NCBI GenBank assembly: GCA_016183075.1
Contig: JACPFH010000152.1
Coordinates: forward strand, 1 to 10,284
From: Deltaproteobacteria bacterium
GTDB lineage: Bacteria > Desulfobacterota > Binatia > UBA9968
DNA length: 10,284 nt
Direction: 5' to 3'
Shown here: positions 1 through 6,521 of the stretch, piece after piece
How positions within the stretch are numbered: the first letter of the stretch is position 1
Layout of the letters: every line of letters begins with the position of its first letter
Position numbers and translations under genes: made by a program
Notes under the pieces: generated by a model
The model's database searches: none
What the model was told of the DNA's origin: nothing
The model's input: the letters and a program-made list of their open reading frames with translations, nothing else

Positions 1-1
1 G

Positions 2-649
2 CCTAAAGATGTCCTCTCCGCTCTGCAGTGGGAGTTTTTATCGTTTTTTTTCCAGGGGGAGCCGCCTTTTTTCTTAACGGGGGGGACCGCTCTAAGCGCC
101 TTTTATCTTCAACACCGCTATTCCGAGGACCTCGATCTGTTCACCTTGGACAGTGACGCCTTCGACCGAGTGCCTTTGTATGTAGCCGACACCGCGACAA
201 GGGTAACCGCTACGGTTGCGGCGCTCCAGACGGCGCCTCAATTCCGTCGTTACAAGCTTTCCCGGAGAGGGGAGTCGGTCATTGTGGACTTTGTTAGAGA
301 GGTGGTCCTGCAGATATCCAATGAAAAGAACAGATTCGACGGGATCGTGGTGGACACATTGGATGATATTACTGCCAATAAGATCTGCACCGTAATCAGC
401 CGGGCCGAGATTAAAGATTATATCGACCTCTATTTCCTCGCACGCGCTGGATACCCGCTAGAGAACTATATCAGGGAAGCCCAACAGAAGGACGCAGGGG
501 TTTCCCAAGCGATGCTGGCTTACCTCTTGTCCGAATTCAGGTTGTCAAAGGTCCCGGACTTTATGGTCGCCCCTGTTTCTCTTGAGGAACTCCAGGAATA
601 TTTTCAATCTCTTGCAAGGAAGCTTGCTGTAGAGTCTTTTCCTCGGTAG
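2..649 (+). CDS. AbiEii/AbiGii-type nucleotidyltransferase (toxin family), 5'-partial
   Basis: The open frame enters from the left edge and codes for 215 visible residues. No ATG or GTG precedes the TTG at 146, which lies downstream of the catalytic motif and so cannot be the true start; the start is probably just outside the window. Visible signatures of the AbiEii nucleotidyltransferase family are FLTGGTAL (about residues 24-31), HRYSEDLDLF (38-47, with the two metal-binding Asp at 43 and 45), a third acidic motif VDF (Asp96) and the downstream helix DDITANKICTVISRAE followed by KDYIDLYFL (121-146). Family members act as type IV toxin-antitoxin toxins or abortive-infection factors that transfer nucleotides to RNA; others are uncharacterised. 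An AbiEi-like antitoxin would normally lie just upstream, outside the window, so a toxin role is inferred. GC is about 50% (119/240 over 301-540), below the neighbours. The gene ends 10 bp from a convergent gene. Confidence 0.85.
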   Translation, partial: PKDVLSALQWEFLSFFFQGEPPFFLTGGTALSAFYLQHRYSEDLDLFTLDSDAFDRVPLYVADTATRVTATVAALQTAPQFRRYKLSRRGESVIVDFVREVVLQISNEKNRFDGIVVDTLDDITANKICTVISRAEIKDYIDLYFLARAGYPLENYIREAQQKDAGVSQAMLAYLLSEFRLSKVPDFMVAPVSLEELQEYFQSLARKLAVESFPR

Positions 650-659
650 AAGGGATTCT

Positions 660-1028
660 TTAATACCCCAGCTTCTCAATGTCTTCTTCGTCGATGCCGA
701 AGTAGTGAGCAATCTCGTGGAGCACGGTGAGTCGAATCTGCTTGCGCAGCTCGGTGGGATCGGGAAAGTCGCGCAGCAGAGGCTCGGCAAAAATAGTGAT
801 CTTGTCGGGAAGCAGGGGAGGATCGAGGTGGGAGCGTTCGGAAAGCGGGATGCCTTCGTAGAGGCCATAAAGGGTGTCCGTATGCGGATCGAGGCCCATC
901 GCTTTGAGGTGGCTTTGTTTTGGTCTTTTTTCCACCACGACGACGACGTTGTGGAGGTGGCGGCGGAATTCGGCGGGGAGGCTATCGAGCACTTGGGTGG
1001 CCGCTGTTTTCAATTCCGCTGGGGTCAT
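660..1028 (-). CDS. zincin-like metallopeptidase family protein (DUF1025-type)
   Basis: This 122-residue protein has no signal peptide or membrane segment and is probably cytoplasmic. Its C-terminus carries the zinc-binding motif HEIAHYFGIDEED (residues 104-116): His104 and His108 are ligands, Glu105 is the likely catalytic base, and acidic Glu114 sits where this small-zincin family has its third ligand (HExxHxxGxx[DE]). The closing LGY is typical of the family, and the length is full for it. Physiological substrates are not established for the family, so peptidase activity is inferred. The start ATG (complement of 1026-1028) has no obvious Shine-Dalgarno sequence. The gene is divergent from the mltA-type gene, with only 23 bp between the two start codons, and convergent with the AbiEii-type gene. 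Confidence 0.85.
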   Translation of the reverse strand: MTPAELKTAATQVLDSLPAEFRRHLHNVVVVVEKRPKQSHLKAMGLDPHTDTLYGLYEGIPLSERSHLDPPLLPDKITIFAEPLLRDFPDPTELRKQIRLTVLHEIAHYFGIDEEDIEKLGY

Positions 1029-1032
1029 TCGT

Positions 1033-1038
1033 AAGGAG
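1033..1038 (+). promoter_or_regulatory. ribosome binding site of the mltA-type gene
   Basis: AAGGAG lies 13 bp upstream of the ATG at 1052. The spacing is longer than ideal, but it is the only strong Shine-Dalgarno match near the gene. It favours 1052 over the upstream GTG-type start at 920 (which would add an Arg/Gly-rich, non-family extension) and over the internal ATG at 1076. Confidence 0.45.
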
Positions 1039-1051
1039 CTTGCACCAAACC

Positions 1052-2278
1052 ATGAAGAGGTTCAAGGCATGGCGGATGGTTGGCAGTCGGCGGTATGCAG
1101 CGGGCAGGAAATTCTTGTCGATCACGGCCTTTTGCTTTCTGGTGACTGCCTGCCCCGGCGCTTCGACCGCCGAGGGAGCGGGCCAGACAGGCCTACCCGT
1201 ATTCAAAGACGATCTGGGTCGGGACTCGCTTCACCGCGCCATCCAACGGAGTCTGGAATTCTTACAGCGGCTTCCCTCGGGCCGGGCGGTGGGTGAATGG
1301 CCGCGGAAGATCACCGCCGGGGAAGTCAGGCAATCGCTGCTGTTGTTCATGGAGCGGCTCGACCTCGTGGGCAGGCCTGCGGCACTCTTGCCGTTTATCC
1401 GTGCTCAATTCGACCTGTTTCGATCCGATGGGGAGCGCGGCGATGGCGATGTTTTGTTTACCGGATATTATCAGCCCGTGATCGCCGGAAGCTTGGTGGA
1501 GACCGAGGAGTTTCGCTTTCCGATTTATGGCCGGCCGAAGGATCTTTTGGAGCTGGACGTGACGAATTCGACGTCCGCGCCTGAGGTGGAAAAGGTCGTC
1601 GGCAGGATGGAGGGAGAGCGCTTTGCCCGCTATTTTTCGCGCTACGAAATCGATCGCTTGGGTCGCATCCGGGGCAGAGGGTACGAGATCGCCTGGGCCA
1701 AGGATCCGGTGGCCCTGTTTTTTCTTCATATCCAGGGTTCGGGGCTGTTGCGACTGCCGGACGGTCGCTTGCTCCCGTTGAACTATGCCGGCTCGAACGG
1801 GAGGCCGTACACGAGCATCGGAAGGCTTCTCGTGGAGAGTGGCAAAGTTGTGCGCGAGGGGCTCACCATGCAGCGGCTACGTGGCTACCTCAAGGATCAT
1901 CCCGAGGAGCGCGACGCCCTGTTAGCTAGAAATGAGAGCTATATTTTCTTCCGCTTTGGTGATGAAGGCCCCATGGGAAGCCTGGAAGTCCCGTTGACGC
2001 CGGGTCGCTCCATCGCCACCGACGCCCGCATATTTCCGAAGGGCGGGCTTGCCTTTGTGGTTTCGCAAAGGCCCGCCCTCAGCGCCCGCGGCGAAGTCAT
2101 CCGATGGCTGCCGTTTTCGCGGTTCGTGCTGAATCAGGACACGGGAAGCGCCATCCAGGGCCGGGGTCGTGTCGATCTCTATTTCGGCAGCGGCTCGGAA
2201 GCAGGATCGGCGGCCGGGGCCATGCACAGGCCTGGGAAGCTATATTTTTTGATTCAGAAACAGCCGCTGCGCCCATGA
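1052..2278 (+). CDS. mltA: membrane-bound lytic murein transglycosylase A (MltA family), lipoprotein
   Basis: MltA enzymes cleave the MurNAc-GlcNAc bond of peptidoglycan to give 1,6-anhydro-muropeptides, acting from the inner face of the outer membrane. From the ATG at 1052 the protein has 408 residues. It begins with a basic stretch, a hydrophobic segment and a lipobox FLVTAC with lipidated Cys34. The MltA domain shows FTGYY (136-140), IQGSG (227-231), YAGSNGRPYTSIG (245-257), VPLTPGRSIATD (313-324) and the C-terminal 3D-type catalytic block NQDTGSAIQGRGRVDLYF (361-378), whose Asp363 and Asp375 match the conserved aspartates around the active site. Length and motif order are normal for the family. 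The frame stays open upstream to 920, but that extension overlaps the divergent metallopeptidase gene and has no signal-peptide character. An alternative start at 1076 would keep the lipobox (Cys26). The next gene starts 69 bp downstream on the same strand, so co-transcription is possible. Confidence 0.93.
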   Translation: MKRFKAWRMVGSRRYAAGRKFLSITAFCFLVTACPGASTAEGAGQTGLPVFKDDLGRDSLHRAIQRSLEFLQRLPSGRAVGEWPRKITAGEVRQSLLLFMERLDLVGRPAALLPFIRAQFDLFRSDGERGDGDVLFTGYYQPVIAGSLVETEEFRFPIYGRPKDLLELDVTNSTSAPEVEKVVGRMEGERFARYFSRYEIDRLGRIRGRGYEIAWAKDPVALFFLHIQGSGLLRLPDGRLLPLNYAGSNGRPYTSIGRLLVESGKVVREGLTMQRLRGYLKDHPEERDALLARNESYIFFRFGDEGPMGSLEVPLTPGRSIATDARIFPKGGLAFVVSQRPALSARGEVIRWLPFSRFVLNQDTGSAIQGRGRVDLYFGSGSEAGSAAGAMHRPGKLYFLIQKQPLRP

Positions 2279-2347
2279 ATTTTTACCCGCCTGCGCTTTA
2301 TGTTACTTTGGCGAAACAGCGCTACCTCAAGTCTGAAGCGTTATCCA

Positions 2348-3220
2348 ATGGAACGAGGCACGGAAATCTACCGTCTGAAATTCGCCATGGCGATTACCGG
2401 GGTCTATTTCGCGGCCGAAGTAATCGGAGGCTTTCTAACCAACAGCCTGGCGTTGCTGTCCGATGCGGGACACATGTTTTCCGACATAGCCGCTTTGGCC
2501 ATGAGCCTCTTTGCCTTTCAAATGGCGCGGCGCCCGGCCACCATGAAGCGAACCTACGGTTATCACCGTCTCGAAATCCTCTCGGCCTTGATCAACGGAC
2601 TCTCGCTTTGGCTCATCGTCGGCGTTATTTTCGCCGCCGCCTACAATCGGTTTTTCGACCCGCCTGAAGTTCAGAGCGAAGGGATGCTGGTCGTGGCATC
2701 GGTGGGCCTGGCCGTGAACGTTGCCGCCGGGGTCATTCTCTACGGCTCCCATCATGAAAGCTTGAATATCCATGGAGCATTTCTGCACATCCTCGGCGAC
2801 GCTGTGGGCTCGGTGGGGGCGATCTTTGCCGGGCTCTTGATGCTCTTCACGGGGTGGTATTTGGCGGATCCCATTGTCAGCATTTTGATCGGCTTGCTGA
2901 TCCTCTACTCTTCTTGGAATCTGATCAGGGAGTCGATGAGCATCCTCATGCAATCAGTTCCGAAAGGGATCGATCTGGAAGAGGTTCGCTTGGCCATGGA
3001 GCAGGTCCGGGGCGTGCACAAGGTTCACGACCTCCATGTGTGGGCCGTGACCTCGGGGATCTTCACGCTTAGCGCCCATGCCGTCATCGACGGGGATGAG
3101 GATTTTCAGCAGGTCCTTAACGAGATCGAGGGGTTACTCAAGGATCGATTTCGCATCGAACACACCACGATCCAACTAGAGACGGAAGATCGCGAGAGAA
3201 ACGAATTCCAGCCCTTCTGA
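2348..3220 (+). CDS. cation diffusion facilitator, CzcD/ZitB-type zinc exporter
   Basis: CDF transporters exchange cytoplasmic Zn2+ (or Co2+, Cd2+) for protons across the inner membrane and work as homodimers. The 290-residue product has six predicted membrane helices and a cytoplasmic C-terminal domain (from about residue 205, with VHDLHVWAVTSG). The transport site is complete: HMFSD in helix 2 (His42, Asp46) and HILGD in helix 5 (His147, Asp151). The 2-His/2-Asp site is the arrangement linked to zinc preference in ZitB/ZnT-type members. The His-rich loop between helices 4 and 5 is short. Two starts are possible. ATG 2300 adds 16 residues unlike the family and has no Shine-Dalgarno; ATG 2348 has a weak GAAG nine bases upstream and gives the usual short N-terminus, so it is preferred. 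It lies downstream of the mltA-type gene and converges on uppP with a 40-bp gap. Confidence 0.9.
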   Translation: MERGTEIYRLKFAMAITGVYFAAEVIGGFLTNSLALLSDAGHMFSDIAALAMSLFAFQMARRPATMKRTYGYHRLEILSALINGLSLWLIVGVIFAAAYNRFFDPPEVQSEGMLVVASVGLAVNVAAGVILYGSHHESLNIHGAFLHILGDAVGSVGAIFAGLLMLFTGWYLADPIVSILIGLLILYSSWNLIRESMSILMQSVPKGIDLEEVRLAMEQVRGVHKVHDLHVWAVTSGIFTLSAHAVIDGDEDFQQVLNEIEGLLKDRFRIEHTTIQLETEDRERNEFQPF

Positions 3221-3260
3221 GCGTCCCCAGCTTTATACCCGGGCCGGTTCTTTTTTGGTT

Positions 3261-4079
3261 TTAACCCACCCGCGTGAGCAGATAAAAGACCGGCGCCGCT
3301 ACGATACGGTACCACGCGAACGGAGCCAGGCTCCAGCGGCTGAGAAAGCGGATGAAGGTTTTAACGGTCATTGCCGCCACGAGAAAGGAGACCGTAAAGC
3401 CAACGATGAACTGGCTGATATCTTGAGGAGTAAACGCTTCCGCCATCTTCAACATCTCGTAACCTGTGGCCGCGAGCATGATAGGGACCGCCGCGAGGAA
3501 CGAATACTCGGCTGCCGATCTGCGATCCAGGCCTAAGAGCAAGCCCCCAATGATGGTGGCGGCGGAACGCGAGGTTCCCGGCCACAGAGAGAGGGTTTGG
3601 AAAAGCCCTATTCCGATCGCTTGCGAGAGCGTAAGCGCATCCAGGGAGCGGTGGGGGAGTCTGGCGCTATAGCGTTCGGCGATAATGATCGCGGCGCCGC
3701 CGACCGCAAGTGCCCAGGCAACCGTGAGCGGAGTGAAAAGCCAGGTCTTGACAAAATCATGAGCGAGATACCCGACAATGAGCGCGGGAACGGTCGTGAG
3801 AGCGACGCGCGCGATGCCGGGCCAGCCCGCCAGCGATGAGCGCGCGCCTTGGTTATCGTTGAACTCGTGTGGGATCAAACCGGCGAAGCGGTGCCAGTAA
3901 AGCACCACGACGGATAGAATTGCCCCAAGCTGAATGGCTACCTCGAACGTCGAGGCCTTGTCGCCGGTGAAGCCCAGGAGGGCGCCGGAAAAGATGAGGT
4001 GCCCGGTTGAGGAGACCGGGATGAATTCGGTGAGACCCTCGACGATTCCCAGGATGATGGGGATGGACCAGGTATCCAT
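3261..4079 (-). CDS. uppP: undecaprenyl-diphosphatase (UppP/BacA family)
   Basis: UppP removes a phosphate from undecaprenyl pyrophosphate at the inner membrane, regenerating the lipid carrier for peptidoglycan and other cell-wall polymers; overexpression classically gives bacitracin resistance. The product is 272 residues, the normal family length, and almost wholly hydrophobic helices. Motif 1, GIVEGLTEFIPVSSTGHLI, spans residues 11-29 and contains Glu14, Glu18 and His27, which align with E. coli Glu17, Glu21 and His30. Motif 2, PGTSRSAATIIGGLLLGL, contains Arg171, equivalent to the essential E. coli Arg174. All catalytic residues are present. The start is the ATG complement at 4077-4079; no strong Shine-Dalgarno precedes it. 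The gene stands alone, convergent with the cation exporter and divergent from the export operon. Confidence 0.97.
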   Translation of the reverse strand: MDTWSIPIILGIVEGLTEFIPVSSTGHLIFSGALLGFTGDKASTFEVAIQLGAILSVVVLYWHRFAGLIPHEFNDNQGARSSLAGWPGIARVALTTVPALIVGYLAHDFVKTWLFTPLTVAWALAVGGAAIIIAERYSARLPHRSLDALTLSQAIGIGLFQTLSLWPGTSRSAATIIGGLLLGLDRRSAAEYSFLAAVPIMLAATGYEMLKMAEAFTPQDISQFIVGFTVSFLVAAMTVKTFIRFLSRWSLAPFAWYRIVAAPVFYLLTRVG

Positions 4080-4375
4080 GATCGTGCCGCGCTCAGCCTC
4101 GTGTTTCTCGCCGGGATAGCAAAGTTAATCCGGTAACGGAACAAAGATTCGTTCTTTGCTACGAGTCGGGTTCCGTGGAGTATCTGCCGGGCATGAGTGC
4201 ACGATGCATTTCAGGATAGCTGTTCCTTGAGGATATGACAACTCCAGGACCGCAATCTGAGAACCGCGGGCTGCCGGCTTGACCAACCAAGGGATCGAGC
4301 CCTCGGTCGTGGTCGTTTGGTTTTCATTTCGCCTTGTGAGTTAAATGGTTAGTTGTTAAGGAATGGCGAGCGGAT
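4080..4375. other. divergent intergenic region between uppP and the export operon
   Basis: No coding frame here looks real. The region must hold the control signals for both divergent units. Weak promoter-like pairs can be seen. Toward uppP (minus strand) there is TTGTTC (4139-4144), 17 bp, then TGCTAT (4116-4121). Toward the HlyD gene there is TTGGTT (4317-4322), 18 bp, then TTAAAT (4341-4346). Both match the sigma-70 consensus poorly. A second hairpin candidate pairs GACCA (4281-4285) with TGGTC (4310-4314) around AGGG/CCCT (4290-4293, 4300-4303), followed by a T-rich stretch at 4316-4330. It could be an operator or attenuator for the operon. Confidence 0.4.
4118..4176. repeat. overlapping inverted repeats upstream of uppP
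   Basis: Three inverted repeats interlock. AGCAAAG (4118-4124) pairs with CTTTGCT (4154-4160), and ACGGAAC (4136-4142) pairs with GTTCCGT (4170-4176), both perfect 7-bp arms. CAAAGA (4142-4147) pairs with TCTTTG (4153-4158) around a 5-base loop. The second and third nest almost contiguously; the first is mutually exclusive with them. They would lie in or upstream of the uppP leader and could be an operator or alternative RNA folds. Function is inferred only. Confidence 0.4.
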
Positions 4376-5524
4376 ATGTCCCAAAAGGGTTGGATCATTC
4401 TGGCTGCGGTGGTGCTGGGCCTTTTACTCGGGGCCGGGTATACCATTTGGAGGTCCATAAACGATCGCGGGGACTTCGTTGTGTCGGGAATTATCGAGGC
4501 CGACGATGTGCAAGTGGGATCCAGGGTTGGCGGACGCGTGCTCAAGGTGGTCGCGCGCGAGGGCCAGGGCGTCAAGGCGGGAGATACCCTCCTCCTGCTC
4601 GAGTCCGACGAGCTCAGCGCCTCTCTTGCTGAAGCTCAGGCCTCTCTGAGACAAGCCGAGGCCAGACTCGCCGAGCTTCGCGCCGGGTTTAGACAGGAAG
4701 AGATCGATCAGGCCGAGGCGTCGGTGAACCAGTATCGCGAGCAGTTGAACCAGCTCGTGGCCGGTCCCCGGCGACAGGAAATCGATCAGGCGCGGGCAAA
4801 TTGGCTCGCCGCCAAAACGCAGTACGAGAACGCCGAGCGGTTTCGCAAGCGTATGGAGGATCTGCGAGCGCGGGAGTTGATCGCGCAACAGGAATATGAG
4901 GACGCCAGAACCAAATCGGAGGAAGCCGAACAGAAGATGAGGTCGGAGCGGGAGCGCTACGACCTCTTTCTTGCGGGAACCCGCGCCGAGGAGATCGCTC
5001 AGGCGCGCCATCGCCTCGCCGAGGCGGAAGCCCGGCTCCGACAACTCCGCGGCGGCTATCGCAAGGAGGAGATTGCTCAGGCGAGAGCAGCCGTGGAGAT
5101 GGCCGCGGCCCGTGTCGAAATGTTGCGGACGCAACTCAAAGAGACCGTGATCCGGGCCCCGTTTGACGCGGTCGTGGATGTTTTGGATTTGCGGCCGGGG
5201 GACCTGGTGGGGCCGAACAAGCCGGTGGCGACGCTGCTGCGGACCAGCGGCCTGTGGGTGCGCGCCTATCTTCCGGAAGCAAAATTAGGATTTGTTCGGC
5301 CGGAGCTCGCGGTAAAGGTGCGCGTTGACTCCTTTCCGGGCCGGGATTTCGCCGCCGTCGTGCGTCGCGTTCATCGTCAAGCTGAATTCACGCCGCGCAA
5401 TGTTCAGACCCAGGAAGAGCGCGTGCTGCAGGTGTTCCAGGTAGAAGTCGCGGTTCAAGATCCCGATCGGGCTTTGCGGCCCGGAATGAATGCGGACGTT
5501 TACATCAGAAAAAGTGAGCAGTGA
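4376..5524 (+). CDS. HlyD-family periplasmic adaptor of an ABC exporter (YbhG-like)
   Basis: This membrane fusion protein would bridge the inner-membrane ABC-2 transporter encoded downstream to a TolC-like outer-membrane channel. The 382-residue product has an N-terminal membrane anchor (about 6-22), a biotinyl-lipoyl first half (VSGIIEADDVQVGSRVGGRV, 36-54, then GQGVKAGDTLLLLES), a long alpha-helical hairpin (about 78-258), the second lipoyl half (ETVIRAPFDAVV, 256-267, GDLV) and a beta-barrel/C-terminal domain ending RPGMNADVYI. The hairpin carries four copies of an AG-x-R-x-EI-x-QA motif (101-114, 127-140, 198-211, 224-237), two per arm. The tip reads R159...L163...A170, the position of the RLS motif of TolC-binding adaptors with Ala in place of Ser. 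The start ATG has AAGGA 13 bp upstream and GAG nearer; no other in-frame start follows the upstream stop. The ABC ATPase starts 42 bp downstream. Confidence 0.92.
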   Translation: MSQKGWIILAAVVLGLLLGAGYTIWRSINDRGDFVVSGIIEADDVQVGSRVGGRVLKVVAREGQGVKAGDTLLLLESDELSASLAEAQASLRQAEARLAELRAGFRQEEIDQAEASVNQYREQLNQLVAGPRRQEIDQARANWLAAKTQYENAERFRKRMEDLRARELIAQQEYEDARTKSEEAEQKMRSERERYDLFLAGTRAEEIAQARHRLAEAEARLRQLRGGYRKEEIAQARAAVEMAAARVEMLRTQLKETVIRAPFDAVVDVLDLRPGDLVGPNKPVATLLRTSGLWVRAYLPEAKLGFVRPELAVKVRVDSFPGRDFAAVVRRVHRQAEFTPRNVQTQEERVLQVFQVEVAVQDPDRALRPGMNADVYIRKSEQ

Positions 5525-5530
5525 GCAGTG
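5513..5530 (+). repeat. 7-bp tandem repeat across the adaptor stop codon
   Basis: AGTGAGC occurs twice in tandem (5513-5519, 5520-5526), followed by a partial AGTG copy (5527-5530). The adaptor TGA (5522-5524) lies inside the second unit. CAGTG (5526-5530) also pairs with CACTG (5534-5538) over a 3-base loop. This is a short simple repeat of unknown function; slippage by one unit would change the C-terminus of the adaptor. Confidence 0.6.
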
Positions 5531-5553
5531 CATCACTGAGTCCTGACTGCGCC

Positions 5554-5560
5554 GGAGGAA
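5554..5560 (+). promoter_or_regulatory. ribosome binding site of the ABC ATPase gene
   Basis: GGAGGAA lies six bases upstream of the ATG at 5567. It is a near-perfect Shine-Dalgarno sequence and fixes the start codon of the ATPase gene. Confidence 0.8.
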
Positions 5561-5566
5561 TCTGCG

Positions 5567-6517
5567 ATGGAAACCGTGATTCAAGCCCAAAGGCTCACCA
5601 AGAGATTCGGCGACCTTGTCGCGGTGCGTGATGTGAGCTTTCAGATCCCGCGCGGCGAGATCTTTGGTTTTCTGGGTCCCAACGGCTCGGGAAAGTCCAC
5701 GGTGATTCGCATGCTCTGCGGGTTGTTGCAGCCGACGGCGGGGAGGGCCGAGCTGGACGGGGTCGATGTCGTTGCCGAGGCGGAGGAAGTCAAGCGGCGC
5801 ATCGGTTACATGTCTCAGCGGTTCAGCCTTTACGAGGACCTCACGGTCGAAGAAAATCTCGATTTCTACGGCGCCGCCTACGGGCTCCGGCCGGCAAGGC
5901 TGGCCGAGCGCTGCCGGGCTGTCGTGGAGCTGGCGGGACTGGAAGGGCGCGCGACACAGCTCGTGCACACCCTGTCCGGCGGGTTCAAGCAGCGCCTGGC
6001 GCTGGCATGCTCTCTGCTACACGAGCCCAAGATTCTTTTTCTCGACGAGCCGACCGCGGGAATCGATCCGGTGGCCCGCCGCGAGATTTGGGATCTGCTC
6101 TTTCGCCTCGCCCAGGAAGGCACCACTCTATTCGTCACGACGCACTACATGGATGAGGCGGAGCGCTGTTCCCAGGTTGGGTACATCTACCATTCAAAGC
6201 TCGTGGCTTGCGGCAAGCCCCAAGATCTCAAGCGGTTGCCGGAGATCACTCCCGGAGGGGCCGAGTGGTTCGAGGTGCTGTGCGAGGAAACAACGCGGGC
6301 CTTGGGCCTGCTCAGGGACAATCCGGCCGTCATCGACGCCACGATTTTCGGCGAATCCATCCACCTCCTGGCCCGGGAGGGGACGGACGCCGAGATGATT
6401 TCCGGATTTCTGCGGGCCGCAGGTTGGACGCGCCTGGAGTGCCGTCCCGTTCTTCCCTCGCTTGAGGATGTCTTCGTCACGTTGACGCGCCGGCACCGCG
6501 CTCAACTCGGAGGTTAG
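5567..6517 (+). CDS. ABC transporter ATP-binding protein (YbhF/DrrA-type exporter)
   Basis: This is the cytoplasmic ATPase that powers the exporter encoded by the flanking genes. The 316-residue protein has one complete nucleotide-binding domain: Walker A GPNGSGKST (37-45), Q-loop YMSQ (Gln84), signature LSGGFKQR (136-143), Walker B ILFLDEP (156-162, Asp160 and catalytic Glu161), D-loop AGID (164-167) and switch His193. Residues from about 230 to 316 form the C-terminal extension usual in ABC-2 drug-exporter ATPases. E. coli YbhF carries two ATPase domains in one chain; this protein has one, so two copies should act together. The start is fixed by GGAGGAA. The permease gene begins 4 bp after the stop, so translation is probably coupled. 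The substrate cannot be told from sequence. Confidence 0.96.
   Translation: METVIQAQRLTKRFGDLVAVRDVSFQIPRGEIFGFLGPNGSGKSTVIRMLCGLLQPTAGRAELDGVDVVAEAEEVKRRIGYMSQRFSLYEDLTVEENLDFYGAAYGLRPARLAERCRAVVELAGLEGRATQLVHTLSGGFKQRLALACSLLHEPKILFLDEPTAGIDPVARREIWDLLFRLAQEGTTLFVTTHYMDEAERCSQVGYIYHSKLVACGKPQDLKRLPEITPGGAEWFEVLCEETTRALGLLRDNPAVIDATIFGESIHLLAREGTDAEMISGFLRAAGWTRLECRPVLPSLEDVFVTLTRRHRAQLGG
6509..6513 (+). promoter_or_regulatory. ribosome binding site of the ABC-2 permease gene
   Basis: GGAGG lies within the last codons of the ATPase gene, eight bases before the permease ATG at 6522. It supports that start and tight translational linkage between the two genes. Confidence 0.75.
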
Positions 6518-6521
6518 GGCA

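Noticed and set aside
920..1051. Upstream extension of the mltA-type frame
   Set aside because: It overlaps the divergent metallopeptidase gene, encodes an Arg/Gly-rich tract unlike the family, and buries the lipobox signal peptide; the ATG at 1052 with AAGGAG upstream is better.
2435..2953. 172-codon minus-strand frame
   Set aside because: It is fully antisense to the cation diffusion facilitator, whose metal-site motifs are intact; composition is low-complexity and without family features.
3221..3260. Possible terminator between the convergent cation exporter and uppP
   Set aside because: There is a T6 run after CCGGGCCGG, but no stem with a workable loop could be built by eye.
4424..5134. 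236-codon minus-strand frame
   Set aside because: It is antisense to the HlyD-type gene and its apparent regularity reflects the coiled-coil codons on the other strand.
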